Shown: positions 9,547 to 19,237, counted from the first letter of the stretch. The stretch is 64,000 nucleotides of DNA from Paenibacillus sp. PastM-3 (GCF_029893965.1 NZ_JARXXP010000027.1:1-64000); one strand, 5' to 3'. Numbers and translations are program-made. Notes: a model not told the origin generated them from the letters alone.

Positions 9547-10284
9547 ATGATACAAAAATCAATTCCAAGTCTTTTTACCATTGGTAACCTGATGCTTGGA
9601 ATGTTTGGTATCATGATGGCGTTAGACGGCAAGCTCAGCATGGCCGCTATCATGGTGATTATTGCTATGCTTTTAGACGGACTGGACGGCCGGGTTGCGC
9701 GTGCACTTAAATGTGAAAGTGAGTTTGGCAAGGAGCTGGATTCTTTATCCGATGTAGTCTCCTTTGGGGTAGCCCCTGCTTTAATTATGTATGTGACCAG
9801 CCTGCAGGATTTGAATTCTGCACTAGGCTGGACGGTAACGGCGATTTTCCCGGTATTCGGGGCGCTCCGTCTCGCACGCTTTAATGTCCGTCCGGGAATT
9901 CCCGGATATTTTGTCGGATTGCCGATTCCTGCAGCGGGTGGCGTACTGGCCACACTGGCTCTTTTCAATAAAGATGTGTCCGCTCCATTCATGATTGTTG
10001 CGTCGCTGCTCTTATCCTATCTCATGGTCAGCACTGTAAAATATCCTAACTTCAAGAAAGTCGGTCTGCCCAAAAAAGCAGTGCTTATCGCACCGGTAGT
10101 CATTGTAGTGGCTGTGGCCGTGGCTGTTGTTTTCCCTGAGCAGATTGCCAAAATGATCTTTGCGCTGCTGGCGCTGTACGCCCTGTACGGCTTCAAGCAG
10201 AACATCGACCGGCTGACAGCGCGCCGCCGGCACCGCCGCAGAAGACGTTCTGAAGACAAGGTATATCAATCAAAGAACGGTTAA
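9547..10284 (+). CDS. pssA: CDP-diacylglycerol-serine O-phosphatidyltransferase
   Basis: A 245-aa multi-pass membrane enzyme that makes phosphatidylserine. The CDP-alcohol phosphatidyltransferase signature is complete: DGLDGRVAR, then EFGKELDSLSD, about residues 40-70. Six to seven hydrophobic segments are visible. The tail is very basic (RRRHRRRRR, about 228-236), which fits a cytoplasmic membrane-proximal end. RBS AGAGGTGAAG lies before ATG 9547, 65 nt after disA. It may share the radA-disA transcript. Confidence 0.93.
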   Translation: MIQKSIPSLFTIGNLMLGMFGIMMALDGKLSMAAIMVIIAMLLDGLDGRVARALKCESEFGKELDSLSDVVSFGVAPALIMYVTSLQDLNSALGWTVTAIFPVFGALRLARFNVRPGIPGYFVGLPIPAAGGVLATLALFNKDVSAPFMIVASLLLSYLMVSTVKYPNFKKVGLPKKAVLIAPVVIVVAVAVAVVFPEQIAKMIFALLALYALYGFKQNIDRLTARRRHRRRRRSEDKVYQSKNG

Positions 10285-10289
10285 CCCAA

Positions 10290-10332
10290 AAAGGCTTTGC
10301 CCTCACTGATGACAGTGAACGGCAAAGCCTTT
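10290..10332. terminator. Bidirectional terminator between pssA and the convergent gene
   Basis: A 12-bp perfect inverted repeat (AAAGGCTTTGCC 10290-10301, GGCAAAGCCTTT 10321-10332) with an inner TCACTG/CAGTGA stem. On the minus strand the stem runs into five T; the plus side has only a short T run. Confidence 0.88.
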
Positions 10333-10346
10333 GCTGTTGATAGGGT

Positions 10347-10742
10347 TCAGGAGAGATTAAACAATCCGAGTGTGGCGCACTTCTGCGATTCCTTGGCGAC
10401 CACCTGGTCCATATTGATGTTAAGCAGATTGCAGAGGGCGGACATATAGAACAGCTCACGCCCCAGTTCGGAGGCGACCACCTCGCGGCAGTTCTCGCAC
10501 AGCTCACCTTCCAGATGAGTGCCTGCCAGCTCCTTGGCTTGTTCGAGTCCAAGCGCCGGTTCGAATACCTGCTTGGTGGCGTGCAGCTGGATGCAACCGC
10601 ATTCCGTTATGGCTTTGACGACAGCACGGTTGACGGATGCGCTGCTCTGGCCGTTTTTGGACATGACATCCAGCAGACTACGGTGACGGAGCAGCAGTTC
10701 GGAGACTTGATCCTGAAAGGCCTGTAAACTTGGTGCGCTCAT
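10347..10742 (-). CDS. Conserved Cys-containing protein (DUF1573-type annotation likely)
   Basis: A 131-aa soluble, mostly helical protein with two Cys pairs, ECGC (about 47-50) and CENC (about 81-84), which could bind a metal. Function not recognised. I recall very similar proteins at this position in Paenibacillus and related genomes, often labelled DUF1573 or as MazG-like helical proteins, but could not check that. It points against the flanking genes, shares a terminator with pssA and is divergent from yacL. A TATAAT lies at 10776-10781 on the minus strand upstream. Confidence 0.7.
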   Translation of the reverse strand: MSAPSLQAFQDQVSELLLRHRSLLDVMSKNGQSSASVNRAVVKAITECGCIQLHATKQVFEPALGLEQAKELAGTHLEGELCENCREVVASELGRELFYMSALCNLLNINMDQVVAKESQKCATLGLFNLS

Positions 10743-10953
10743 TTTCCATTCACCCCTGGGTTCTTAATTGAGTTCATTATATGCCAGTACCCCCCCTGTT
10801 TTCAACGGGAATAGGAGTTCCTGACAAGCTTTACATTACCGGTAACTTTTTTCTGCAGAAAATAAGCGTGCCTGCGATTACCAACCTGATAATTGGAACA
10901 TACTGGAGAGGTATAGATCATTTCAGGATGAATAAAAGGAGGTGCGTAGGGTT

Positions 10954-12042
10954 ATGTGGAAAAAAATCGTTTTGACACTTGCCGGGTTGCTTGGTGCCTG
11001 GTCCGGCTATTCGCTATACCATACGGCAGAAAAAGGATTCCCGCAGGGGATGGACAGATTGGCAGGGGATCTTCCTGTGGATGGGAGCATTTTGTTTACG
11101 GTGCTGGGAGCCATTATTTTTTTGATTGCGGGGACTTTATGCGCGGATTGGGGCGGTTCGAAGCTGCGGGAGGCGGTAACGTACTGTTCGCGTATACCGA
11201 TGAATGAAATGGCTGCAGGCGCCGCAGGGCTGACCGGAGGGCTTCTGCTATCCCTGCTGCTGTATCCGGCCATGGACTGGCTCGGTAAAGCGGGGGATCT
11301 GCTGCAGGTGGCGGCTACACTGGGGCTCGGTTATATGGGGCTGCGGATCGGTCTGGAAAAGAAAGAAGAGCTGGCTTCACTCTGGGCAACCGGACGCTGG
11401 GGGCAGACGGAAGAGCCGGAAGGCCGGGGGCTAGAGGAGCATAAAATTCTGGATACGAGCGTCATCATCGACGGGCGGATCGCGGATATCTGCAAGACGG
11501 GCTTTATCGAAGGGACGATTGTTATACCTGAATTCGTGCTTGAGGAGCTGCAGCATATTGCCGATTCTTCGGATCTCTTGAAGCGTAACCGCGGACGGCG
11601 CGGCCTGGACATTCTCAACAAAATCCAGAAAGAGCTGGATGTGAAGGTCCTCATCTACGAAGGGGATTTCGAAGAGATCTCCGAGGTGGACAGCAAGCTG
11701 GTCAAGCTGGCGAAGGTGCTACGCGGCAAGGTGGTCACGAATGATTTTAACCTGAATAAGGTTTGTGAGCTGCAGGGTGTGTCAGTGCTGAACATCAACG
11801 ATCTGGCCAATGCGGTTAAACCGGTTGTGCTGCCCGGAGAGGAAATTATCGTGCAGGTCATCAAGGACGGCAAGGAGCACGGCCAGGGGGTAGCCTATCT
11901 GGATGACGGCACGATGATTGTCGTTGAAGGCGGGCGTGAGTATATCGGCACTACGATGGAAGTGCTGGTGACGAGTGTGCTGCAGACCTCTGCGGGCAGA
12001 ATGATTTTTGCCAAGCCGAAGCTGCTGGAAAAAGCGCAGTAA
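10954..12042 (+). CDS. yacL: PIN/TRAM domain membrane protein (YacL)
   Basis: A 362-aa protein with four N-terminal membrane segments (about 5-22, 45-65, 90-112, 118-135), then a PIN nuclease-like domain with acidic residues in LDTSVIIDGRIADI and LVKLAKVLRGKVVTNDFN, then a C-terminal TRAM domain (about 290-355). PIN plus TRAM suggests a membrane-anchored RNA-binding or RNA-cutting protein; its substrate is unknown. ATG 10954 is chosen because the upstream in-frame GTG (10942) overlaps the GGAGG ribosome binding site. Confidence 0.92.
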   Translation: MWKKIVLTLAGLLGAWSGYSLYHTAEKGFPQGMDRLAGDLPVDGSILFTVLGAIIFLIAGTLCADWGGSKLREAVTYCSRIPMNEMAAGAAGLTGGLLLSLLLYPAMDWLGKAGDLLQVAATLGLGYMGLRIGLEKKEELASLWATGRWGQTEEPEGRGLEEHKILDTSVIIDGRIADICKTGFIEGTIVIPEFVLEELQHIADSSDLLKRNRGRRGLDILNKIQKELDVKVLIYEGDFEEISEVDSKLVKLAKVLRGKVVTNDFNLNKVCELQGVSVLNINDLANAVKPVVLPGEEIIVQVIKDGKEHGQGVAYLDDGTMIVVEGGREYIGTTMEVLVTSVLQTSAGRMIFAKPKLLEKAQ

Positions 12043-12139
12043 GCGCCTTGACACAGGCTCTAATATGTCTTACGGGTTGGAAATGCCCGTCAAACACGTT
12101 ATGATGGGGATATACGTGAAAGACAGGAGCCTAAAGAAC

Positions 12140-12832
12140 ATGTCAAACAGTGTGGGCGCCGTAATTGTGGCGGCAGGCAAAGGGACAAGGATGGGGACAG
12201 CCGAGAGCAAGCAGTATCTGCTTCTGCAGGATAAACCGGTAATCATTCATACGCTTGAGGTGTTCCAGCGGCATGAGCTTATCTCCGAAATTGTGCTGGT
12301 GACCGGTGAAGCGGATATCCTCCGCTGCCGGGAATGGGTGGAGGCCTACAGGCTGGATAAAGTGAAGGCTGTTATTGCCGGCGGAGCCGAGCGGCAGCAT
12401 TCCGTGTACAAGGGACTGCAGGCGCTGGAGACAGACTGGGTCATGGTTCATGACGGCGTACGCCCGTTTGTACAGGCAACAGAGATCAGCGCCTGTTACA
12501 GCAAGGCTGCCCAGACCGGGGCGTCAGTACTTGCTGTACCGGTTAAGGATACTATTAAGCAGGTAGATAGTGCAGGCCAAGTAGTGTCTACACCTGACCG
12601 GCGAAGTCTGTGGGCGATTCAGACCCCGCAGACTTTTCGTCTGTCTGAGCTGATGGCGTCCTACGAAGCGGCGGAGCGGGACGGATTCCTCGGCACCGAT
12701 GATTCCAGCCTCGCGGAACGCAGCGGTATTACGGTCTCTGTGGTGGAGGGAAGCTACAGCAATATCAAGCTGACGACACCGGAGGATCTGGATTTTGCAG
12801 AGTTTACACAAAGAATCAGGGGAGAGGGTTAA
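12140..12832 (+). CDS. ispD: 2-C-methyl-D-erythritol 4-phosphate cytidylyltransferase
   Basis: A 230-aa enzyme of the MEP isoprenoid pathway; it couples CTP and methylerythritol phosphate. The nucleotidyltransferase signature AVIVAAGKGTRMG is at the N-terminus, and HDGVRPF and TPQTF are both intact. ATG 12140 with AGGAG 10 nt upstream gives the family length; the reading frame is open 44 codons further upstream but has no RBS. It lies 3 nt before ispF, so the two are translationally linked. Confidence 0.96.
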   Translation: MSNSVGAVIVAAGKGTRMGTAESKQYLLLQDKPVIIHTLEVFQRHELISEIVLVTGEADILRCREWVEAYRLDKVKAVIAGGAERQHSVYKGLQALETDWVMVHDGVRPFVQATEISACYSKAAQTGASVLAVPVKDTIKQVDSAGQVVSTPDRRSLWAIQTPQTFRLSELMASYEAAERDGFLGTDDSSLAERSGITVSVVEGSYSNIKLTTPEDLDFAEFTQRIRGEG

Positions 12833-12835
12833 CAG

Positions 12836-13324
12836 ATGATAGCTGTAGGACAAGGATTTGATGTACACCAGCTGGTAGAGGGAAGACCGTGCATTATTGG
12901 CGGTGTAACGATTCCTTATGAAAAGGGGCTGCTGGGCCACTCCGATGCGGATGTGCTGCTGCACGCAGTCAGCGATGCCATTCTGGGGGCACTAGGGCTT
13001 GGCGATATCGGCCGGCATTTTCCCGATACGGACCCGGCGTTCAAGGATGCAGACAGCCTGAAGCTGCTGGAGCATGTATGGGGGCTTGCCCGTGAGCGCG
13101 GCTACAAGCTTGGAAATATTGATTCTACTATAATTGCACAGAAGCCCAAGATGGCTCCTTATATCCCGCAAATGACAGAGATTATTGCCAAAGCGCTGGG
13201 TGCTGAGGTTTCCAAGGTTAATGTAAAGGCAACAACGACGGAACAGCTCGGCTTCACCGGACGCGGCGAAGGAATTGCGGCACAATCTATTGTCTGCCTG
13301 CTCCAAGATGTGATATCATCTTGA
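12836..13324 (+). CDS. ispF: 2-C-methyl-D-erythritol 2,4-cyclodiphosphate synthase
   Basis: A 162-aa zinc enzyme of the MEP pathway that follows IspD by two steps. GFDVHQL (metal ligands Asp9 and His11), [15 protein letters not shown] with the third ligand His, and GRHFPDTDP are visible. The C-terminal [16 protein letters not shown] is conserved. ATG 12836 follows AGGGGAGAGGG. It forms an operon with ispD. Confidence 0.97.
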   Translation: MIAVGQGFDVHQLVEGRPCIIGGVTIPYEKGLLGHSDADVLLHAVSDAILGALGLGDIGRHFPDTDPAFKDADSLKLLEHVWGLARERGYKLGNIDSTIIAQKPKMAPYIPQMTEIIAKALGAEVSKVNVKATTTEQLGFTGRGEGIAAQSIVCLLQDVISS

Positions 13325-13375
13325 GATGGCTATGCAAGGCCTAATTTTACCCATTATGAAGCGGAGGGAATTACA

Positions 13376-14839
13376 GTGGCGGATCAAGTCCGGGTGCGTT
13401 ATGCACCGAGCCCTACGGGACATTTACATATCGGAAATGCCAGAACGGCATTGTTTAACTATCTGTTTGCCCGGAATCAGGGCGGAAAATTCATTATCCG
13501 GATCGAAGATACGGACGTAAAGCGCAACGTTGCCGGCGGTGAAGAAAGCCAGCTGAAGTATTTGAAATGGCTGGGTATCAACTGGGATGAGAGCGTAGAT
13601 GTAGGCGGGGAATACGGTCCGTACCGCCAGACGGAACGTCTGGATCTGTACCGCGTATACTGGCAGGATCTGATCGACCGCGGTCTTGCTTACCGCTGCT
13701 ACTGCACGGAAGAAGAGCTGGAAGCAGAGCGTGAGGAACAGACCGCACGCGGCGAAACCCCGCGCTATTCCGGCAAGCACCGCAATCTGACCGAAGAGCA
13801 GCGTCTTGCCTTTGAGGCAGAGGGACGTATTGCCAGCATCCGCTTCCGGGTGCCGGAAGACCGTACCTATACCTTTGACGATATCGTTAAAGGCAGCATT
13901 TCCTTTAATACCAAGGAAATGGGTGACTTTGTCATCGTGAAGAAGGACGGGATTCCAACCTATAACTTCGCGGTTGCCGTTGATGATCACCTGATGGAAA
14001 TCTCCCATGTGCTGCGCGGGGAAGATCATATCTCCAATACGCCGCGCCAGCTGATGATTTACGAAGCACTGGGCTGGGAAGCTCCGCTGTTCGGCCATAT
14101 GACGCTGATTGTCGGCGATGACCACAAGAAGCTGAGCAAGCGCAACGAATCCATTATTCAATTTATCGAGCAGTACGACCAGCTGGGCTACCTGCCCGAG
14201 GCGCTGTTCAATTACATTTCCCTGCTAGGCTGGTCGCCGGAAGGGGAAGAGGAGATCTTCAGCCAGGAAGAGCTGATCTCTATCTTTACGGCTGACCGCC
14301 TGTCGAAGAGCCCGGCAGTGTTCGACAAGAACAAGCTGGCGCATCTTAATAACCACTATATCAAGCATGCAGATCCTCAGCGGATCGCACGCCTTGCTAT
14401 CCCGCATCTTCAAAAGGCAGGCCGGCTGCCGGCAGAGCTGAATGAAGAGCAGCAGACTTGGGCCGAAAGCCTTGTAGCGCTGTACCAGGAGCAGATGACG
14501 GCGGCATCAGACATCGTTGCGTTGTCCGAGCTGTTCTTCCGCAGCCATCTGGAGCTGGAGACTGAAGCAGCCCAGGTGCTTGCCGAGCCGCAGGTGCCGG
14601 AGGTTTTGTCCGCATTCCTGGGTAAGGTGGAGGCTACTGAGGACTTCACTGCTGCGAATATGGCAGTGCTGATTAAAGAAGTGCAGAAAGAAACCGGCCA
14701 TAAGGGTAAAGGGCTGTTTATGCCGATCCGTGTCGCCCTGACCGGCCAGACACATGGCCGTGATCTGAATGTGACAATTGCCCTGCTTGGACGCAACCGG
14801 GTAATTGAACGCCTGAAATCACAAATTAAAGGGAACTAG
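13376..14839 (+). CDS. gltX: Glutamyl-tRNA synthetase
   Basis: A 487-aa class I aminoacyl-tRNA synthetase. The HIGH motif is HIGN in [13 protein letters not shown] (11-23 region) and the KMSKS motif is KLSKR (about 250). In Gram-positives it usually charges both tRNA-Glu and tRNA-Gln, the latter then amidated by GatCAB. Start is GTG 13376 with CGGAGGG upstream. Followed by the Cys T-box region and cysE, the usual Bacillales order. Confidence 0.96.
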   Translation: MADQVRVRYAPSPTGHLHIGNARTALFNYLFARNQGGKFIIRIEDTDVKRNVAGGEESQLKYLKWLGINWDESVDVGGEYGPYRQTERLDLYRVYWQDLIDRGLAYRCYCTEEELEAEREEQTARGETPRYSGKHRNLTEEQRLAFEAEGRIASIRFRVPEDRTYTFDDIVKGSISFNTKEMGDFVIVKKDGIPTYNFAVAVDDHLMEISHVLRGEDHISNTPRQLMIYEALGWEAPLFGHMTLIVGDDHKKLSKRNESIIQFIEQYDQLGYLPEALFNYISLLGWSPEGEEEIFSQEELISIFTADRLSKSPAVFDKNKLAHLNNHYIKHADPQRIARLAIPHLQKAGRLPAELNEEQQTWAESLVALYQEQMTAASDIVALSELFFRSHLELETEAAQVLAEPQVPEVLSAFLGKVEATEDFTAANMAVLIKEVQKETGHKGKGLFMPIRVALTGQTHGRDLNVTIALLGRNRVIERLKSQIKGN

Positions 14840-14914
14840 GCTGCAGAAGGCTGCCTATAACCCTTGTCAGTCCAGGTTCTTTTCGCTAAGATAGAGACAT
14901 ATTGTAATAGCTGT

Positions 14915-15213
14915 GATCAGGAGAAGTATGCGTTTAATGACAATTACCAGAGAGAATAACGGCAGAGGATTTGTATCCTTCGTGGCTGGGAGTTATTCAT
15001 TTGTCTTCCGCAGAATATGCGCCTGTGAGCTGTGCGGCTGAGCGGTTCCGTGAGAGGAGCGTTAGGCTGTGCCGGGAACGTTGCCGTTATTAACGCAAGA
15101 GGGATAGCATCAGCTGCAGGCCGGGAACGGCTATAAGCGCTGATACATGATCCAAGCAGAGTGGAACCGCGGTTTAACGCCTCTGCAGCTTTGAGCTGCA
15201 GAGGCGTTTTTTG
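14915..15213 (+). promoter_or_regulatory. T-box riboswitch, tRNA-Cys specific, upstream of cysE-cysS
   Basis: The 490-nt gap after gltX holds a T-box leader. The conserved T-box AGAGTGGAACCGCGG is at 15158-15172. A terminator stem GCCTCTGCAGCT/AGCTGCAGAGGC (15179-15205) ends in six T. Stem I carries the AGAGAG bulge (about 14950) and GGCTGGGAG (about 14984). The specifier is read as TGC (15018-15020) because it is followed by a purine and CCTGTGAGC, as in known T-boxes; TGC is a Cys codon. Uncharged tRNA-Cys would favour readthrough into cysE-cysS. Confidence 0.93.
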
Positions 15214-15330
15214 TCGGAATATAAGGAGCGTTCGGTGCCTTGCAGTGATGGTTACAAAGCGGGTTGATACTACCTTCGCCAGGCGTACCTGTTAACAGGA
15301 GGCGGCGAAGCCAAGAAGAGGGGAAACGTG

Positions 15331-16023
15331 ATGTTTAAGCATATAAAGTCGGATATCCGGGCTGTATTCGACAACGATCCCGCGGCGCGGAGCAAATTCG
15401 AGGTTGTTTTTACTTATGCCGGACTTCACGCTATATGGGCGCACAGGATTGCCCACTCCCTGTATACCCGCCGGTGGTTTACACTGGCACGGATTGTCTC
15501 GCAGTTCAGCCGGTTCATGACCGGTGTGGAGATCCACCCCGGCGCGCGGATTGGTAACCGGCTGTTCATTGACCACGGCATGGGGATCGTCATTGGTGAA
15601 ACCTGTGAAATTGGCGATGACGTCATCATCTATCAGGGGGTAACCCTTGGCGGTACGGGTAAGGAAAAGGGCAAACGTCATCCGACGGTCGGCAACAATG
15701 TAGTTATCGGTTCAGGGGCAAAAGTACTGGGATCCTTCCGGATCGGCGATAATTCAAATATAGGCTCCAACGCGGTCGTTCTGCGGGAAGTCCCGAACAA
15801 CAGTACAGTCGTGGGGAACCCTGGACGTGTAGTCAAGCGCAACGGGGAACGGGTATCCGACCGCCTGGATCATACCAAAATGCCCGATCCGCTCATTGAT
15901 TCCCTGCGGTTTCTGCAGAAGGAAATTGAGGAGCTGCGTGAGCAGCTGGGTAATGAGGATAAACAGAAGGCAGAGCAGCGGAGGCTGGAAAGCCAGCAGT
16001 ATATCGGGGATTATGAAATTTAA
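15331..16023 (+). CDS. cysE: Serine O-acetyltransferase
   Basis: A 230-aa enzyme making O-acetylserine for cysteine synthesis. After a helical N-terminal part, left-handed beta-helix hexapeptide repeats run from about 60 to 165 (IHPGARIGNRLFIDHGMGIVIG region). The conserved DHGMGIVIGET is visible. A charged C-terminal extension follows. ATG 15331, with AGAGGGG 7 nt upstream, is preferred over the adjacent GTG 15328. It is under control of the Cys T-box. Confidence 0.95.
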   Translation: MFKHIKSDIRAVFDNDPAARSKFEVVFTYAGLHAIWAHRIAHSLYTRRWFTLARIVSQFSRFMTGVEIHPGARIGNRLFIDHGMGIVIGETCEIGDDVIIYQGVTLGGTGKEKGKRHPTVGNNVVIGSGAKVLGSFRIGDNSNIGSNAVVLREVPNNSTVVGNPGRVVKRNGERVSDRLDHTKMPDPLIDSLRFLQKEIEELREQLGNEDKQKAEQRRLESQQYIGDYEI

Positions 16024-16077
16024 AGATTGCCGGAGTTTAAGCGAATCCCGGAACAACAGAAAGGATTGGGAACAGAA

Positions 16078-17484
16078 ATGGCTTTGCAAATCTACAACAC
16101 TATGACACGCAGTAAAGAAGAGTTTGTACCGCAGGAGCCGGGAAAAGTGAAGATGTATGTATGCGGACCTACAGTCTACGGCTATATGCACATCGGGAAT
16201 GCCAGACCGGTTATCGTTTTTGATATGGTGCGTAACTATCTGGAATCACTCGGCAACGAAGTGCGTTATCTGACCAACTTCACTGATGTGGATGACAAAA
16301 TGATCCGCAAAGCGGAAGAGATGAACATCACTGTGGCTGAGGTTGCGGACATGTTCATTGCGGCTTATCAGGAGGATCTGGCCGGACTCGGTGTGAAGCC
16401 GGCGACCATGAATCCGCGGGTTACGGAGAGCATGGATAAGATTATTGAGTTTATCAAGGAGCTTGAAGAGAAGGGCTACGCCTATGAGAACGGCGGGGAT
16501 GTGTATTACCGTACCGGCAAATTTGCTGATTACGGCAAGCTGTCCCGCCAGAACCTGGAGGAGCTGCGCTTCGGTATCCGTGTCGAGGTAGATCCCCGCA
16601 AGGAAAACCAGGAGGATTTTGTGCTCTGGAAGGCGGCCAAACCGGGCGAGGTGCACTGGGCAAGTCCATGGGGAGAAGGACGTCCCGGCTGGCACATTGA
16701 GTGCTCGGCGATGGTCCGCGAATATTTAGGCAAGACTATCGACATCCATGGCGGCGGAGAGGATCTGAAATTCCCGCACCATGAATGCGAATGCGCACAG
16801 ACCGAAGCGCTGACGGGTGAGCCGCTGTCGAATTATTGGATGCACAACGCGTTTTTGAACATCGGCGACGAGAAAATGTCGAAGTCTCTGGGTAACGGCC
16901 TGCTGGTAAAGGATATCCGCGCCCGCTTTAAGGCAGGGACTATCCGGTATTTCATGCTCTCCAGCCATTACCGCAATCAATTGAACTTTACGGAGGAAGC
17001 ATTGCTGTCCGCCGAGAAGAGCGTGGAACGGATTGCGCTTGCTGAGAGCAATGTGAAGCACCGGCTTGAACTGGCTCCTGAAGGGGCTGAGGGTGAAGCA
17101 AGCGCTCCGGTTACCGAGCGGCTGGCGGCCATAACCGGCAGTTTTCATGCGAAAATGCAGGATGATTTCAATACGCCGGATGCCATCACCGCCGTGTTTG
17201 AGTGGGTGAGCCTGGCGAATCAAACCCTGGCCAAGACGGATGCTGCGGCGGCAGATCTCGCAGCACTGCTGAAGACTTACGCTGAAATGAATGCTGTGTT
17301 AAACCTAACTCCTGAGCTTGAGGCTGAGGTGGCAAGTGAAGAGGTTGAACGCCTGATTGCTGAACGGGCTGAAGCGCGTAAGAACAAGAACTGGAGCCGG
17401 TCCGATGAAATCCGTGATGAGCTGAACAGCCTCGGCATTCTGCTGGAGGATACTCCGCAGGGAATGCGGTGGCGGCGCAAATGA
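16078..17484 (+). CDS. cysS: Cysteinyl-tRNA synthetase
   Basis: A 468-aa class I synthetase. Zinc ligand Cys in MYVCGPTVYG, HIGH motif HIGN in YMHIGNARP, further zinc ligands HIECSAM and HHECE, and KMSKS motif EKMSKSLGN are all intact. ATG 16078 is chosen: it gives MALQIYNTM, the family start, with AAAGGA 12 nt upstream. It shares the T-box with cysE, so charging of tRNA-Cys controls both cysteine supply and its use. Confidence 0.96.
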   Translation: MALQIYNTMTRSKEEFVPQEPGKVKMYVCGPTVYGYMHIGNARPVIVFDMVRNYLESLGNEVRYLTNFTDVDDKMIRKAEEMNITVAEVADMFIAAYQEDLAGLGVKPATMNPRVTESMDKIIEFIKELEEKGYAYENGGDVYYRTGKFADYGKLSRQNLEELRFGIRVEVDPRKENQEDFVLWKAAKPGEVHWASPWGEGRPGWHIECSAMVREYLGKTIDIHGGGEDLKFPHHECECAQTEALTGEPLSNYWMHNAFLNIGDEKMSKSLGNGLLVKDIRARFKAGTIRYFMLSSHYRNQLNFTEEALLSAEKSVERIALAESNVKHRLELAPEGAEGEASAPVTERLAAITGSFHAKMQDDFNTPDAITAVFEWVSLANQTLAKTDAAAADLAALLKTYAEMNAVLNLTPELEAEVASEEVERLIAERAEARKNKNWSRSDEIRDELNSLGILLEDTPQGMRWRRK

Positions 17485-17918
17485 GCGGCGGGTTTAATCT
17501 AGATCAGGCCTGGTTCCCGTACGAGCCTTCGCAGCCGGCACGGCTGCTCTCGCCAATCGTGCTGGCCTATGCCGGGGATGCCATCTATGAGGTTGCGGTA
17601 AGGCAGTATCTGATCTCACTGCCGAATCTGCGGCCTAATCATCTGCACCGGACGGCCACCGGACTCGTCTCTGCCAAAGCGCAGAGCACTATTCTTGCCT
17701 ATCTGGAGCCTCAGCTGACCGATGAGGAGAAGGATGTGGCCCGCCAGGGACGCAACGCGAAATCAGGCACGATTCCCAAAAATGCCGATGTGCTCGAATA
17801 CCGTCATGCCACGGCATTTGAGTGTCTGATCGGACATCTGTATTACACGGGGCAGCAGGCGAGAATTCAGGAGCTGGTCCACAGCAGTATTCAGTATATG
17901 ATGAACCGGTCCAAGTGA
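17481..17918 (+). CDS. mrnC: Mini-ribonuclease III
   Basis: A 145-aa protein with only the RNase III catalytic domain and no dsRNA-binding domain, as in Mini-III. LAYAGDAIYEVAVRQYL carries the catalytic acidic residue of the signature. It matures the ends of 23S rRNA in B. subtilis. ATG 17481 overlaps the cysS stop in ATGA, so it is translationally coupled; an earlier GTG at 17469 lies inside cysS. Confidence 0.94.
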   Translation: MSGGFNLDQAWFPYEPSQPARLLSPIVLAYAGDAIYEVAVRQYLISLPNLRPNHLHRTATGLVSAKAQSTILAYLEPQLTDEEKDVARQGRNAKSGTIPKNADVLEYRHATAFECLIGHLYYTGQQARIQELVHSSIQYMMNRSK

Positions 17919-17951
17919 GGCCGTTAAAGCTATAGAACAGGAGGCGTGATC

Positions 17952-18713
17952 ATGGAAGAACTAAAGACGGAAGAGGAAATACTGGCTGGCAAGCACTCAG
18001 TGCTTGAAGCGCTCCGCGCCGGCCGTACACTGAACAAAATCTGGGTCGCTGAAACGGCACAGAAGCATTTGACGGCGCCTATTATCGCCGAAGCGCGCAA
18101 GGCGGGTATCGTGATCCAGCATGTTGACAAAAGAAAGCTGGATCAGCTTGCACCCGGAGTGCAGCATCAGGGGGTAGTTGCACAAGGGGCACCTTTTGCC
18201 TACACGGAGGTGTCTGATATTCTGGCAGCGGCCGAAGCTAAGGGAGAACCGCCGTTTCTGATTCTGCTCGATGAAATTGAAGATCCGCATAATCTGGGCT
18301 CTATCCTGCGTACGGCGGACTGCACCGGAGTGCATGGCGTAATTGTTCCGAAGCGGCGGTCGGCTCAGATTACAGCGACAGTCTCCAAAACATCAGCGGG
18401 TGCAGTAGAGTACGTCCCGGTAGCCCGGGTTACCAATCTCGGACAGACTATTGACCGGCTGAAGGAGCTGGGCGTCTGGGTAGTAGGCACGGATGTCGCT
18501 ACGGATCAGAATCTGTATGAATCAGATATTTTTACCGGACCGGTTGCTGTCGTAATTGGCAATGAAAATAAAGGCATGGGCCGGCTGATCCGTGAGAAAT
18601 GTGACGTGCTGCTTAAGCTTCCAATGGCGGGCAAAATCAATTCCCTTAACGCTTCCGTTGCTGCCGGAGTAATTATGTATGAGGTGCTGCGCCGCCGGCA
18701 TCAGCAGGGATAG
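17952..18713 (+). CDS. rlmB: 23S rRNA (guanosine-2'-O-)-methyltransferase RlmB
   Basis: A 253-aa SpoU-family (SPOUT, trefoil-knot) methyltransferase. The N-terminal RNA-binding domain ends near 85. The catalytic motifs are LDEIEDPHNLGSILRTAD, VIGNENKGMGRLI and PMAGKINSLNASVAAGVIMYE, all intact. It uses S-adenosylmethionine. ATG 17952 with AGGAGG 7 nt upstream is preferred over GTG 17946. It is 2 nt before rae1. Confidence 0.93.
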   Translation: MEELKTEEEILAGKHSVLEALRAGRTLNKIWVAETAQKHLTAPIIAEARKAGIVIQHVDKRKLDQLAPGVQHQGVVAQGAPFAYTEVSDILAAAEAKGEPPFLILLDEIEDPHNLGSILRTADCTGVHGVIVPKRRSAQITATVSKTSAGAVEYVPVARVTNLGQTIDRLKELGVWVVGTDVATDQNLYESDIFTGPVAVVIGNENKGMGRLIREKCDVLLKLPMAGKINSLNASVAAGVIMYEVLRRRHQQG

Positions 18714-18715
18714 CT

Positions 18716-19237
18716 ATGGCTGACTGGCGCGATGTGCTGCTGGTGGATGGATACAACATGATAGGCGGCTGGCCGGAACTCGCGGCACTCTCGCTGACCG
18801 GCATGCAGGAGGCGCGTGACCGGCTGCTGGATATGCTGGCCGATTATCAGGCATTCACAGGGCGGCGCGTTATCGCCGTGTTCGATGCTTACCGTGTCCC
18901 GGGACTCGGGCGTTCTTTTGTACAGGGGAAGGTACAGGTGGTCTTCACTAAGGAAAAAGAGACAGCGGACGAATGCATCGAGCGACTGGTGGGGGAATAC
19001 ACCCACCGGCGCCGGCAGATATATGTGGCAACCAGCGATTTTGTGGAACAGCATGTCATTTTTGCCCAAGGGGCTTTGCGTGTCTCCGCCCGAGAGCTGA
19101 AGGTAGAAATTGAAGACAATCAGAAGCTTGTCAAAAAGGCGATAGAACCGGAAAGCATCAGCTCCAAACGGCACTCGCTGGAAGAAAAGCTGCCGCCGGA
19201 TATGCGCAAACGTCTTGAAGACTGGCGCCGGCAATGA
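18716..19237 (+). CDS. rae1: NYN-domain endoribonuclease Rae1 (YacP)
   Basis: A 173-aa PIN-like NYN-domain protein. Catalytic-site acidic residues are seen in LLVDGYNMIGGWPEL (about 6-20), AVFDAYR and KEKETADECIERLV. In B. subtilis this protein cleaves mRNA in the ribosomal A site. It starts 2 nt after rlmB, continuing the gltX-to-sigH order typical of Bacillales. Confidence 0.92.
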   Translation: MADWRDVLLVDGYNMIGGWPELAALSLTGMQEARDRLLDMLADYQAFTGRRVIAVFDAYRVPGLGRSFVQGKVQVVFTKEKETADECIERLVGEYTHRRRQIYVATSDFVEQHVIFAQGALRVSARELKVEIEDNQKLVKKAIEPESISSKRHSLEEKLPPDMRKRLEDWRRQ

